The notes: generated by a model not told the origin, from the sequence alone. Numbered from the stretch's first letter, positions 26,879 through 35,532 are shown. The stretch: 64,000 nt of DNA from Stenotrophomonas maltophilia (GCF_002799245.1 NZ_NEQV01000001.1:424992-488991); one strand, 5' to 3'. Numbers and translations are program-made.

Positions 26879-28192
26879 TTACCCCGGCAGCTGCAGCTCT
26901 GCCCGCAGGCCACCGCCCTCGCGGTTGTGCAGCCGCAGTGAGCCGCCCAGCGACTGCGCCAGCTGCACCGCGATGGCCAGGCCCAGGCCGGTCCCGCCGG
27001 TATCGCGATTGCGCGAGCTTTCCAGCCGATGGAACGGCGCCAGCACGGCCTGCAGCTGGTCCTCGGGAATGCCGGGGCCACGGTCGGAAATTCCAATCCA
27101 CACCCTTCCGGCCTCATCGCGGCCCGCCTCGATCTCGGCGGCACCGGCGTAACGCAACGCGTTGTCGACCAGATTGCCGACCACCCGGCGCAGCGGCTGC
27201 GGCCAGGTCTGCACGACCAGTCCAGCGGGCGCAACACCACTGACCGGCTTGCCCATGTCCTCGTAATCGCCGACCACGCTGGCCAGGAATGCGCCCAGGT
27301 CCATCGCCACCGGCGCGCCACTGGCGACGTGGCTGCTGCGCGCATAGGCAACGCCCTCGCGCACCAGTTGACCAAGGTGGTCGAGGTCGGCCAGCAGCCG
27401 CTGCTGGGTGCTGTCTTCAGGCAGGGTCTCCACCCGAAGCTTCATGCGCGTGATGGGGGTCTGCAGGTCATGCGAGATCGCGGCCAGGATCTGCAGGCGC
27501 TCACTGACATGGCCACGAATGCGGGCCTGCAGCGCGTTGAGCGCGGCCGCCGCACCGCCCACTTCCGCAGGGCCATCTTCAGGCAGTGCGGGCCCGTCCT
27601 TGCCCGGCTGCAGATGCTCCACCGCATGCGACAGCTGCTGCAGCGGGCGCATGGCCAGGCGCACCGCCAGCCACGCGCAAACCAGCAGCAGCGCCAGCTG
27701 CACCAGCAGCACGGCGGGCAGCCAACGCGCCAGCGGCAAGCCGGACGGGGTGACTTCAATGGTCAAGGGTGTGCCGTCATGGAGGCGCAGTTCCACCTCG
27801 AACCGCTCCGGCAGGCGAGCCACCTGGCGCGCCTGCAACGGATAGCGGTACTGCAGGCTGTCGTCGATGATCGCGGTGACCTGGCGTGCACGATCGGTCT
27901 GCAGGCCTGGTCCGGCCGCGGCCGGGCGCAGCAGGTAACGGTAGGTGCGCCGCTCCAGCCGCGGCACCCACGCATCACGCTGCTCCGCGGGCAGGTGCTC
28001 CAGCAGCGCGACACTCACCGCCACATCCTCGTCGAGGTTGCGCAGCATCATGCTGCGCGTGGATTGGTAACGTTCGAAGAACAGCAGGCCGAAGGACAGT
28101 GCGTGGGCCAGGGCCAGTCCGCCCAGCAGCACCAGCAGCAGCCGCGCCGACAACGTGCGCGGCCAGCGTGGACGGCGTGCGCCGGTGTTCAT
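26879..28192 (-). CDS. Two-component sensor histidine kinase
   Basis: A 437-residue inner-membrane sensor. A first helix (LLLVLLGGLALAHALSFGLLFF) and a second at about residues 155-180 flank a periplasmic domain, followed by a HAMP linker. The H-box is ISHDLQTPITRMKLRVETL (phospho-acceptor His), the N-box NLVDNALRYAG, and the G-boxes SDRGPGIPEDQL and GGTGLGLAIAVQL; all kinase motifs are intact. It overlaps the response-regulator gene by 4 nt (ATGA), so the two are co-translated. The signal is unknown; the thioredoxin-like and hydrolase genes upstream of the pair on the same strand may be linked. Confidence 0.92.
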   Translation of the reverse strand: MNTGARRPRWPRTLSARLLLVLLGGLALAHALSFGLLFFERYQSTRSMMLRNLDEDVAVSVALLEHLPAEQRDAWVPRLERRTYRYLLRPAAAGPGLQTDRARQVTAIIDDSLQYRYPLQARQVARLPERFEVELRLHDGTPLTIEVTPSGLPLARWLPAVLLVQLALLLVCAWLAVRLAMRPLQQLSHAVEHLQPGKDGPALPEDGPAEVGGAAAALNALQARIRGHVSERLQILAAISHDLQTPITRMKLRVETLPEDSTQQRLLADLDHLGQLVREGVAYARSSHVASGAPVAMDLGAFLASVVGDYEDMGKPVSGVAPAGLVVQTWPQPLRRVVGNLVDNALRYAGAAEIEAGRDEAGRVWIGISDRGPGIPEDQLQAVLAPFHRLESSRNRDTGGTGLGLAIAVQLAQSLGGSLRLHNREGGGLRAELQLPG

Positions 28193-28929
28193 TCGTCCGG
28201 CCCCAGCAGCTGCACCGGCACGCTGAACACGTAGCCTTCGCTGCGCACGGTCTTGATGTAGGTGGGCTCACGCGCGTCATCGCCCAGGCGCTGGCGCACG
28301 CGGCTGACCAGCAGGTCGATCGAGCGATCGAACAACTCGGCATCGCGGCCCTGGGTGAGGCTGAGCAGCTGGTCGCGGCTGAGCACGCGGTTGGCGTGGT
28401 CGAGAAACACGCGCAGCAGGCGGAATTCCGCACCGCTAAGCGGATAGGCGGTGTCCTGCGCATCCAGCAGATGGCGGGCAGTGGTATCCAGGCGCCAGTC
28501 GCCGAAGGCCAACTGGCGGCCGGCTTCGCTCACCTGCAGGTTTGGCGGCAGCATCTGCGTGCGTCGGATCACCGCATTGATGCGCGCCAGCAGTTCGCGC
28601 GATGAGAATGGCTTGGTCACGTAGTCGTCGGCGCCCATTTCCAGGCCGATGATGCGGTCGGTCTCGTCGTCGCGGGCGGTCAGCAGCACCACCGGCACCG
28701 CACGATGCTTGCCGGCGCGCAGGTTGCGGCACAGGCTCAGTCCGTCCTCGCCTGGCATCATCACGTCCAGCACCACCAGATCCACCGCATGGGTGTCCAG
28801 CAGCGCGCGCATGGCCCGACCACCGTCGGCCTGGCTCACGCGCAGGCCGTTGCGTTGCAGGTAGTCGGCCAGCATCTGGCGGATCTCGCTGTCATCGTCG
28901 ACGACCAGGATGTGCGGTACGTGGTTCAT
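28189..28929 (-). CDS. OmpR-family response regulator
   Basis: A 246-residue regulator. The receiver domain has the acidic pocket (VVDDD near the start), the phospho-acceptor Asp in LVVLDVMMPGEDG and the Lys of VTKPFSS. The C-terminal winged helix includes SGAEFRLLRVFLDH and DRSIDLLVSRVRQRLGDD with the recognition helix, ending TVRSEGYVFSVP. I prefer the ATG at 28929 (MNHVPHILVVDDD) to a TTG nine codons upstream. It is the partner of the downstream kinase. Confidence 0.92.
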   Translation of the reverse strand: MNHVPHILVVDDDSEIRQMLADYLQRNGLRVSQADGGRAMRALLDTHAVDLVVLDVMMPGEDGLSLCRNLRAGKHRAVPVVLLTARDDETDRIIGLEMGADDYVTKPFSSRELLARINAVIRRTQMLPPNLQVSEAGRQLAFGDWRLDTTARHLLDAQDTAYPLSGAEFRLLRVFLDHANRVLSRDQLLSLTQGRDAELFDRSIDLLVSRVRQRLGDDAREPTYIKTVRSEGYVFSVPVQLLGPDE

Positions 28930-28986
28930 TGCGTTCTCGATGAAGACGGAGGTCAAGGCCGCGCGGCGCGGCCATGGTAGCGCGGC

Positions 28987-29532
28987 TCAGGGGGTGGCCA
29001 GCAGGCGCTGGATCTCGCTTTCGGTACGCGCGTAGTCGCCCTCGCCGTAATGGCGGTAGACCACCCTCCCCTGCCGGTCGAGCAGGTACAGCGCGGGCCA
29101 GAAGCGGTTGCCCCAGGCGTTCCAGATCCGGTACCGGTTGTCCTGCACCACCGGCCAGGTGATATCCAACCGCGCGATGGCCCTGCGCACGTTGCCGGGC
29201 AGCCCTTCATAGGCGAACTCCGGCGTATGCACGCCGATCACCTTCAGGCCCTGCGACGCGTACCGTGCATGCCACTGGTGCACATACGGCGCCACGTTGA
29301 GGCAGTTGCTGCAGGTGTAGGTCCAGAACTCGACCAGCACGATCTGCCCCCGCAACTGCTTCAATGTGACCGGTGGGCCGTTGTGCCAGGGCCCGCCACC
29401 GTCGAACCCCGCCATCGGTGCTGTGTCGAGCGGTTGCGCGCCGGCATCCGCGCCCGGCCATGCCAGCAACAACGCCGCTCCGCCCAGCAGGCCCAGCAGC
29501 AGCGGCAGCGCGTAACCTCGTAGTGCCGCCAT
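28987..29532 (-). CDS. Thioredoxin-like (TlpA/redoxin) exported protein
   Basis: A 181-residue protein with one N-terminal helix that acts as a signal or anchor (LPLLLGLLGGAALLLAWPG). A redoxin/TlpA domain follows, with the active-site motif WTYTCSNCLNVAPYV (CxxC) and VIGVHTPEF further on. The TCSNC type with WxxxNRFWPALYLLD at the end is typical of the DipZ C-terminal-like redoxins, which act in periplasmic disulfide or peroxide chemistry. The alpha/beta-hydrolase gene begins on the same strand upstream with 3 nt between them, indicating an operon. Confidence 0.85.
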   Translation of the reverse strand: MAALRGYALPLLLGLLGGAALLLAWPGADAGAQPLDTAPMAGFDGGGPWHNGPPVTLKQLRGQIVLVEFWTYTCSNCLNVAPYVHQWHARYASQGLKVIGVHTPEFAYEGLPGNVRRAIARLDITWPVVQDNRYRIWNAWGNRFWPALYLLDRQGRVVYRHYGEGDYARTESEIQRLLATP

Positions 29533-29535
29533 CGC

Positions 29536-30330
29536 TCAGCCCCCCTGCTCGGCCAACGGCAGTTCCGCCGGCTTCACCCCGGCCGCTTCCAGGATGCTGT
29601 CGGCCACCTGCGCCGGATGCGAAAGCAGCGACACATGGCTGCTGCCGATCGATTGCAGCTGTGCACCGATACGACGTGCGGTCGCGGCCTGCAGCTGCGG
29701 CGACAGCATGCGATCATCTCGGCTGAGCACGTACCAGCTCGGCTTGCTGCGCCACGCCGCAACATTCACCACCTCGCCCAGCGCGCTGGCCTTCAACGGG
29801 ACCTGCGTGCTGTACAGCAGTGCGGCCGACTTTTTCATCACGTCCGGCGCGAAGTCCTGGGCGACGGCATCGGCCGGCAAGGTCAGGTAGCCATCCCTCT
29901 CCTGCAGTCGGGCCAGGCCCGGACCGACCGGGAATCCTTCGCCCTGTTGCGCCGAAGACTGCCCTGCATCCGGTGCGAAGGCCGCCACGTACACCAGCGC
30001 CTGCACCTTCGGGTCATTGCCCGCTTCGGTGATGACCGTGCCACCCCAGCTGTGGCCGACCAGCACCACCTTGCCGGGCGCGGCAGCAATCGCGCGACGG
30101 GTAGCGGCGACGTCGTCGGCCAATGAGGTGAGCGGATTCTGTACGGCCACTGCCGGCAGCTTCCACTCGTGCAGGGTGCTGATGACCTTGCTCCAGCTGG
30201 AGCCATCGGCGAAGGCGCCGTGCACCAGGATGACGGTGGGGGGCGCGCCGGCATCGGTCTGCGCGGCGAAGGCGGGGGTGACGGCGCCGGCAAGGGCGAG
30301 AGCGGCGGCAAGCAACGAGGTACGGATCAT
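29536..30330 (-). CDS. Exported alpha/beta hydrolase
   Basis: A 264-residue alpha/beta-fold hydrolase with a Sec signal peptide (IRTSLLAAALALAGAVTPAFA). The oxyanion motif HGAFADGSSW, the nucleophile elbow GHSWGG and a late catalytic His (GSSHVSLLSHP) are all present. It resembles the esterase group with the salicylate/pyrethroid-hydrolase-like core, but the substrate is unknown. The ATG at 30330 starts the signal peptide; the upstream in-frame start lacks one. It is 3 nt from the thioredoxin-like gene. Confidence 0.86.
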   Translation of the reverse strand: MIRTSLLAAALALAGAVTPAFAAQTDAGAPPTVILVHGAFADGSSWSKVISTLHEWKLPAVAVQNPLTSLADDVAATRRAIAAAPGKVVLVGHSWGGTVITEAGNDPKVQALVYVAAFAPDAGQSSAQQGEGFPVGPGLARLQERDGYLTLPADAVAQDFAPDVMKKSAALLYSTQVPLKASALGEVVNVAAWRSKPSWYVLSRDDRMLSPQLQAATARRIGAQLQSIGSSHVSLLSHPAQVADSILEAAGVKPAELPLAEQGG

Positions 30331-30672
30331 GGGTGGCACTCCGGTGTTGGGAGTGGCCATTTCCGCCTGCCGGTGTATCGGCGCTGTTTCTCCGTGGCGC
30401 GGAGTTGTACCGGACTGTAGGGCGCAGGCGGGTTTCTACAGTGGGATACATTCGGGCGCCGGTCCTGGCTGGGCGCTACCGGGTGGATATCGCTCCCCGC
30501 ACGCGGGCGCGCAGCGCCCCGATGGGCATCAACGCGTCGTCTTTGTATCTGACTGTACGAAACCCCGGCCGCGGCCACAGTCGCTGACAAAACCCCGGGC
30601 AACGGCACACGTTGCCGATACCTGCGCCGCCTGAAATGGCCTCCATCGACCACTGGCCCGCAGGACACCACC
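30331..30672. other. Intergenic region upstream of the metallophore-like operon
   Basis: 342 bp with no convincing gene on either strand. It contains degenerate SMAG-like hairpin sequence around 30468-30520 and a promoter-like AT-rich patch (GTCTTTGTATCTGACTGTACG) near 30539-30559, about 115 nt before the damaged DoxX start. Nothing else is identifiable. Confidence 0.4.
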
Positions 30673-31022
30673 ATGATCAGCACTGCCTCTTCCGTGTATA
30701 CCCCCCACCTGACGGCCTGGGCGAACTCTGGCAGGGCTATGCGATCACCGACCAGGGTTACGGCAACTTCAAGCTGCCGCTGCTGTTCCTGGCCATGCTG
30801 CTGCCACTGATCCTCAACGGCGGCGGCGCACTCAGCGTGGACCGACTGCTGGCCGGCTCGCAGCATGCCCCCGTCGGCAATGACGGCTTGGGTTGGGGCG
30901 TCAGCCTGATCGCCCTGCTGCTGCCGGTTGCCGCGCTGTTGCCCGGCGTCGGCTTCGGCGGCGCCCTGCTCGGCGGTGTGCTGCTGCTGGGCTATCTGCT
31001 GCGTCGCCGCCGCTCCGCCTGA
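30673..31022 (+). pseudogene. DoxX-family membrane protein remnant (deleted and frameshifted)
   Basis: An ATG at 30673 with a plausible ribosome-binding site (GCAGGACACC) starts [13 protein letters not shown], but that frame ends soon after. A different frame carries a DoxX-like C-terminus ([37 protein letters not shown]), including the last hydrophobic helices, to 31022. The two join if one C is added to the C6 run near 30703. Even then the product would be about 116 residues, and the central helices of a ~150-residue DoxX are missing. DoxX proteins are usual partners of DUF692/DUF2063 operons. I read this as a decayed copy, though a short live protein from an ATG at 30636 cannot be excluded. 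Confidence 0.6.
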
Positions 31023-31116
31023 GCTGATTCCCATGTTCCCGCGCTTTTCGCTTTCCGTCGCCTCTTCGGCGGCGTCCATCCCGCACGCCCCGCGTGCTTT
31101 CCCAAGGAGTCACCAC

Positions 31117-31593
31117 ATGTCCGTCTCGACCAAGAACACCCCTTCCTTCCGCCTGCCGCGCATCGGTGCCATTGGCATCGCCCTGGCCGGTGGCCTGCTG
31201 CTGGCCGGCCAGGCCGCGGCGATCCAACCGCTGGCGATCAGCGCGGTGGCCATGAGCGCCGCCGCCGAAGGCAAGTGCGGTGAAGGCAAGTGCGGGGCCA
31301 ACAAGACCGCCACCAACAAGCCCGCCGGCAAGGCCAGGGTGGCCGAGGGCCAGTGTGGCGAAGGCAAGTGCGGCGACGCCTCGTTTGCCCGCACCGATCG
31401 TGACCACGACGGCCGGGTCTCGCGTGCCGAGTTCAACGCCGTGGCCGCCACGCGTGCCGCCGAGTTCGACCGCATCGACACCGATCACGACGGCTACATC
31501 ACCGAGCAGGAAGCGCACGACTACCTGCGCAGCATTTACACCGCCAACGGCAAGCCGATGCCGAAGGGTCTGTTCTCCCGCGTTGACGATTGA
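31117..31593 (+). CDS. EF-hand protein with four EG(K/Q)CG motifs, candidate modified metallophore precursor
   Basis: A 158-residue exported protein with an AAGGAG ribosome-binding site at 31104. The signal peptide covers residues ~1-35 ([17 protein letters not shown]). Four pentapeptides follow: EGKCG 51-55, EGKCG 56-60, EGQCG 77-81, EGKCG 82-86. Then come two EF-hand calcium loops, D94-R-D-H-D-G-...-E105 and D121-T-D-H-D-G-...-E132. EGKCG is the motif in HvfA-type peptides, where a DUF692 (MNIO) enzyme and a DUF2063 partner convert the Cys to copper-binding oxazolone/thioamide groups. Exactly those two genes follow. The fusion of modifiable repeats to a calcium-binding module is the unusual part. 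Modification and copper binding are inferred, not shown. Confidence 0.85.
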   Translation: MSVSTKNTPSFRLPRIGAIGIALAGGLLLAGQAAAIQPLAISAVAMSAAAEGKCGEGKCGANKTATNKPAGKARVAEGQCGEGKCGDASFARTDRDHDGRVSRAEFNAVAATRAAEFDRIDTDHDGYITEQEAHDYLRSIYTANGKPMPKGLFSRVDD

Positions 31594-31649
31594 TCGACGT
31601 TCAACCGGCGCCGCCTTCAAGGCGGCGCCCTCTCTCTGGAGCATCCGCC

Positions 31650-32495
31650 ATGTCCCTGCCCCTGCCCTTCAATGCCGCCGGTCTTGGCCTGCGCCGTGGC
31701 CTGATCGACGAACTGCTGGCAATGCCGGCCGGTGCCATCGACTTCCTCGAAGTCTCCCCTGACAACTGGATCGGCGTCGGCGGTGCACACGGGGCCGCGC
31801 TGCGCCAACTCAGCGAGCGCCACCCCCTGACCTGCCACGGCCTGTCACTATCGCTGGGGGGGCCGGACCCGCTGGACCGCCCCCTGCTGGCACAGACCCG
31901 CACCTTTCTCGATCTGCACCAGGTGCAGCTGTACAGCGAACACCTGAGCTACTGCGCCGCCGGCGGCCATGTCTACGACCTGCTGCCGCTGCCGTTCACC
32001 GCCGAGGCCGTACGCCATGTCGCCGGCCGCATCGCCCAGGTGCAGGACATGCTGGGCCGACGCATCGCAGTGGAGAACATTTCCTACTACGCCGTTGCCG
32101 GTGCGGACATGAGCGAGATCGACTTCATCAACGCCGTACTCGCCGAAGCCGACTGCGACCTGCTGCTGGACGTCAACAACGTCTTCGTCAACGCCTGCAA
32201 CAACAGTTACGACGCCTTCGAATTCCTGGCCCGCGTGCCGTCCCACCGTGTCGCCTCGCTGCACGTAGCGGGCCACTTCGATGAAGACAATGGCCTCAAG
32301 ATCGATACCCACGGTGCGCCGGTGAAAGGCGTGGTCTGGGCGCTGTTGCACGAGGCCTATGCGCGGGTGGGCGTGCGCCCCACGCTGCTCGAGCGCGACT
32401 TCAACTTTCCGCCGCTGGCCGATTTGCTGGCCGAGGTTGCGCAGATCCGCCAGGCGCAAACCGAGGCACGTTGCCCCGAGGTGGCCCATGGTTGA
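31650..32495 (+). CDS. DUF692 (MNIO) multinuclear iron peptide-modifying oxidase
   Basis: A 281-residue TIM-barrel protein of the DUF692/MNIO family, whose members use two or three iron ions to rework Cys residues of ribosomal peptides (MbnB, HvfB, BufB). Metal-ligand candidates are intact: H63 (TCHGLS), H98 (YSEHLSY), E142 (AVENIS), D174/N176 (LLDVNNV), H205 and H209 (LHVAGHF), D219/H221 (IDTHG) and a late ERDFN. The ATG at 31650 follows TGGAG. It begins 56 nt after the EGKCG/EF-hand gene and overlaps the DUF2063 gene by 8 nt. The likely substrate is the upstream protein. Confidence 0.92.
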   Translation: MSLPLPFNAAGLGLRRGLIDELLAMPAGAIDFLEVSPDNWIGVGGAHGAALRQLSERHPLTCHGLSLSLGGPDPLDRPLLAQTRTFLDLHQVQLYSEHLSYCAAGGHVYDLLPLPFTAEAVRHVAGRIAQVQDMLGRRIAVENISYYAVAGADMSEIDFINAVLAEADCDLLLDVNNVFVNACNNSYDAFEFLARVPSHRVASLHVAGHFDEDNGLKIDTHGAPVKGVVWALLHEAYARVGVRPTLLERDFNFPPLADLLAEVAQIRQAQTEARCPEVAHG

Positions 32496-33222
32496 GTCGC
32501 TGGCTACCCTGCAACGGCGCTGGGCCGATCATGTGCGCGACCCTGCGATGGTCGCACCCGATGGCGTCGAGGCGCGCAGGCTGGCGGTATACCGCCGCCT
32601 GTGCATCGACAGCCTGGACACCCTGCTGGCCGGCAGCCTGCCGCGACTGCAACAACAATTGGGCACGCCGCGCTGGCGCGACACAGTGGAGTACTACTAC
32701 GCCAGCCACGCCTGCCAGACCCCGTTGTTCCCACGGATCGCCGGCGAGTTCGCGACCTGGCTGGCGGTGCAGGACGCGCTGGTACTGCCGGGCTGGGCAG
32801 CGGAACTGGCGCACTACGAGAGCACGCAGCAGTCGCTGCACATTGAAGCGCGTGACGCCGGCCGCTCGCTGCGCCGTGTTCCAGTGGGCAGTGATGTGCT
32901 GGTGGTTTCGCCGTTGGTGCGGGTGCTTGGCTACCAGTGGCCGGTACATGAGGACGAGGCGCTGGAGCCAGTGTTGAGCGCAGCTCCCACGCTGCTGGTG
33001 ATCCAGCGCCTCGCCGATTTCAGCCTGCAGGTCGAGGAACTGTCACCGCTGGCCTACGCGCTGCTATCGGTCTTCGGTGACGACGACGCGCCGGTGGATA
33101 AGGCACTGCAGCTGCTGTCCGAAACACATGGCGTGGAAACGGACGCATTGCGCGTGGCCTGTGTGCCCGTTCTGGGCGAGCTGTGCACGGCGGGCGTGCT
33201 GGTTGTGCCGAACGACTGTTGA
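32488..33222 (+). CDS. DUF2063 (HvfC/BufC-like) MNIO partner protein
   Basis: A 244-residue cytoplasmic protein of the DUF2063 family. The N-terminal helical domain ([55 protein letters not shown]) is characteristic. These proteins bind the precursor peptide and deliver it to the DUF692 enzyme, as MbnC does. The ATG at 32488 lies within the end of the DUF692 gene, so the two are translationally coupled. A C-terminal winged-helix-like region ([15 protein letters not shown]...) precedes the end at VVPNDC. Confidence 0.9.
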   Translation: MVESLATLQRRWADHVRDPAMVAPDGVEARRLAVYRRLCIDSLDTLLAGSLPRLQQQLGTPRWRDTVEYYYASHACQTPLFPRIAGEFATWLAVQDALVLPGWAAELAHYESTQQSLHIEARDAGRSLRRVPVGSDVLVVSPLVRVLGYQWPVHEDEALEPVLSAAPTLLVIQRLADFSLQVEELSPLAYALLSVFGDDDAPVDKALQLLSETHGVETDALRVACVPVLGELCTAGVLVVPNDC

Positions 33223-33224
33223 GG

Positions 33225-33280
33225 GTGCCGGCCAGCGGCCGGCACTACCCATTCATTGGCCGGCCAGCGACCGGTGCTAC
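33225..33280. repeat. Two SMAG palindromes
   Basis: Units at 33225-33248 and 33258-33280, both of the GCCGGCCAGCG...CCGG(C/T)GCTAC kind in the same orientation, between the DUF2063 gene and the next membrane-protein gene. Confidence 0.75.
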
Positions 33281-33305
33281 CCATCCCCTACTTCGAGGTT
33301 TGACC

Positions 33306-33944
33306 ATGGCCGTTTCCAATCCACCCCTGCTGTACGGCTGGCGCCTGTTCGTGGCCATCGCGGCGGTACTGATCGCCTTCGCACTGGGAGCGTTCGCCCT
33401 GCATGCCGATGTGGCCGAGGGCAGCCGAGCAGCGATCCGGGTCACTGCACGCACATCGTTCCTGCTGTTCCTGGCGGCGTTCACGGCATCGTCGTTCGCC
33501 AGCCTGCTGCCCGGCCCGTTCACCCGGTTCCTGCTGCGCGAACGGCGCATCATCGGCCTGTCCTTCGCGTTCTCGCACCTGCTGCATGCAATCGCCATCA
33601 CCAGTTTTGGCATCCTCAACCCGGCATTCTGGCCAGCACGATCCGCGCTGGCCAACCTCCCGGGCACGGTGGGCTACATCGCCATCCTGGCGCTGGCCAT
33701 CACCTCGCACCGTGGGCTCGCCCGGCGCATGGGACCCACCGCCTGGCGCCGCCTGCACGTCACCGGCATGTGGATCATCGCGGCGGTGTTTACTTACTCG
33801 TACTTCAAGCGCGTGCCGGGCAACTTCTGGTATGCGGTGCCGTCGGCGCTGCTGTTCACCGCCTTCGTGGTGCGCTGGATTGCCAAGCGGACGCAGGCGC
33901 TGCGCCGAAGTGCGCATGCGCGGCCGCCGCTGCGGGCGGCCTGA
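33306..33944 (+). CDS. Ferric-reductase-like transmembrane (haem) protein
   Basis: A 212-residue membrane protein with about six helices. Paired histidines in SFAFSHLLHAIAITSFG and again in AWRRLHVTGMW match the haem-ligand spacing of the ferric-reductase-like/MsrQ/YedZ transmembrane domain. No FAD/NAD domain is attached, so it would act as a b-type cytochrome relaying electrons across the membrane. It lies 83 nt after the DUF2063 gene, on the same strand, with two SMAG units between, so co-transcription with the metallophore-like genes is possible but not certain. A conserved minus-strand ORF overlaps its last 50 codons. Confidence 0.75.
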   Translation: MAVSNPPLLYGWRLFVAIAAVLIAFALGAFALHADVAEGSRAAIRVTARTSFLLFLAAFTASSFASLLPGPFTRFLLRERRIIGLSFAFSHLLHAIAITSFGILNPAFWPARSALANLPGTVGYIAILALAITSHRGLARRMGPTAWRRLHVTGMWIIAAVFTYSYFKRVPGNFWYAVPSALLFTAFVVRWIAKRTQALRRSAHARPPLRAA

Positions 33945-34327
33945 TAGGCCGCGTAGGCATCGAGGATCTTCTGCAGCCGCGCGTGCTGCTTCGTCCCCAT
34001 GGGGACCCGTTGCACGCGCTTCAGCAGCGTCTTCCACATGTATCCGGATCGGAAGAAATACGGCCGCACTTCGAGAAAGGTCAGCGCGACATCCAGCGTA
34101 TCTGGATCGTGTTCGGCAAGTAGCTTCAGCGCGTTGGCGTAGCCACCCGGAAACGCGAGCCGCTCGTAGTGCTGGTGGAACGCCGCGCAGGCCTGGGCGT
34201 GCAGCAGCTTCTGTTCCGGGTCACGCCAGCGCGACGCAGCACTCTCGTGGATGGCCCGCTGCAGCCGGTTGATCTCATCCGCATTGGCGCGGATCAGGCG
34301 TTCCATCGGGGCGCGGGATACGGACAT
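33794..34327 (-). CDS. Conserved hypothetical protein, C-terminus overlapping the haem protein gene
   Basis: A 177-residue ORF without recognised domain. The first ~125 residues look like a real soluble protein (RLIRANADEINRLQRAIHES, YERLAFPGGYANAL, LTFLEVRPYFFRSGYMWKTL), with biased codon use and aromatic clusters. The last ~50 residues are compositionally odd (Arg/Ala, no pattern) and lie antisense to the last 151 nt of the ferric-reductase-like gene. I suspect the functional protein ends near residue 127 in relatives and that a stop was lost here; the frame nevertheless runs to 33794. Confidence 0.6.
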   Translation of the reverse strand: MSVSRAPMERLIRANADEINRLQRAIHESAASRWRDPEQKLLHAQACAAFHQHYERLAFPGGYANALKLLAEHDPDTLDVALTFLEVRPYFFRSGYMWKTLLKRVQRVPMGTKQHARLQKILDAYAAYQAARSGGRACALRRSACVRLAIQRTTKAVNSSADGTAYQKLPGTRLKYE

Positions 34328-34347
34328 GAATCTTTCCAGATTTGTCA

Positions 34348-34387
34348 GGGGTCAGATCCCTTTCCCCCGGGAAATGGATCTGACCCC
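34348..34387. repeat. GGGGTC...GACCCC palindrome
   Basis: A 40-nt palindrome (GGGGTCAGATCCCTTTCCCC / GGGAAATGGATCTGACCCC type arms), related to 1491-1583 and 14494-14532. It separates two minus-strand genes and may serve as a terminator of the metallophosphoesterase gene. Confidence 0.7.
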
Positions 34388-34395
34388 GTCTACGG

Positions 34396-35532
34396 TCACG
34401 GCGCGCGGCGCAATGTCACCAGGGTGATCTCCGACGGCACGCCGATGCGCGCCGGGAAACCGGCCCAGAGGCCCGCACCGTTGCCCACGTACAGCGTCAT
34501 CCCGTCCACGTCGTAGCGGCCGGAGACAAAGCCACCATTGGCCCGTTTCACCAGCTGGTCCATGCCGATGATCTGTCCACCGTGAGTATGCCCGGACAAC
34601 TGCAGCTTCACGCCGCGCGCTGCCGCCTCGCGCGCGTTGCGCGGGCGATGATCGAGCAGGATCACGGGCGCAGATGGATCGGCACCGGCCAATGCGGCGT
34701 CCAGATCCGGCAGCGGCAGGCCATAGCGTGCGGCGACCGGATCGGTGACCCCGGCGATGGTCAGCGCCGCATCGCCGCGCCGCACCTGCAGATGGCTGTT
34801 CTCCAGCACCTGCATGTGCAGCGCGCGGAACGCCTGCATCCAGTCCTGGTACTGCGCGTAGTACTCATGGTTGCCGGTGATGGCGACGACACCGTCCGGC
34901 GCCCGCAGGTCTGCAAGGGGGCGCGCGTCGTCACGGCGGGCCTCGACACTGCCGTCGATCAGATCGCCGGTGATCACGATCAGGTCCGGCGTCAGTGCGT
35001 TGCTCTCGTCCACCACCCTGCGCACCCAGTCGCCGGTCAGCAGGCGGCTGGCGTGGATGTCGGTCAGCTGCAGCACGCGATAGCCGTCGAACGCGGCCGG
35101 CAATCCGGCAATGCTCACCTCGATCTGCCGGGGCTGGGGCACCGCCATGCCCTGGCTGATGCCATAACCGCTGACCATCAGGGCCAGCACGCCGGCTGCC
35201 GGCCGCAGGCTGCGCGTGCGCAATGCGGCCACCGCGCGTGGCCGGCGCAGCAGGCGGGAAGCGAGCAGGCCGGCATCCAGTACCAGCATCACCAAGGCCA
35301 GCAGCAACACCGCCGTGGAGCCGGTAGCCAGGGTAGCGATGGCCAGTTTCGGAATCTCGGGCGACGCCATCGTGCCCCAGAAGGTGGCGACGATGCGCAG
35401 CTGCACGGCCACGCCTACCAGCAGCAGCGACAGCACGACCTTCAGCCAGGTGGGCATGCGCAGTGGCCAGAACAGGCGCCAGGCCACATACAGGCCCATC
35501 AACAAACCGATCGTACTCAGCACTGCAACCAT
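34396..35532 (-). CDS. Membrane-anchored calcineurin-like metallophosphoesterase
   Basis: A 378-residue protein. The N-terminal ~130 residues hold about four hydrophobic helices. A metallophosphoesterase domain follows with the complete metal motif set: LTDIHASR, ITGDLIDG, ITGNHEYY, LLDHRP and SGHTHGGQI. This arrangement is the YkuE/YaeI-type subgroup, which hydrolyses phosphoesters such as UDP-linked or lipid-linked substrates; the specific substrate is unknown. The start ATG at 35532 opens with a hydrophobic helix. Confidence 0.9.
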   Translation of the reverse strand: MVAVLSTIGLLMGLYVAWRLFWPLRMPTWLKVVLSLLLVGVAVQLRIVATFWGTMASPEIPKLAIATLATGSTAVLLLALVMLVLDAGLLASRLLRRPRAVAALRTRSLRPAAGVLALMVSGYGISQGMAVPQPRQIEVSIAGLPAAFDGYRVLQLTDIHASRLLTGDWVRRVVDESNALTPDLIVITGDLIDGSVEARRDDARPLADLRAPDGVVAITGNHEYYAQYQDWMQAFRALHMQVLENSHLQVRRGDAALTIAGVTDPVAARYGLPLPDLDAALAGADPSAPVILLDHRPRNAREAAARGVKLQLSGHTHGGQIIGMDQLVKRANGGFVSGRYDVDGMTLYVGNGAGLWAGFPARIGVPSEITLVTLRRAP

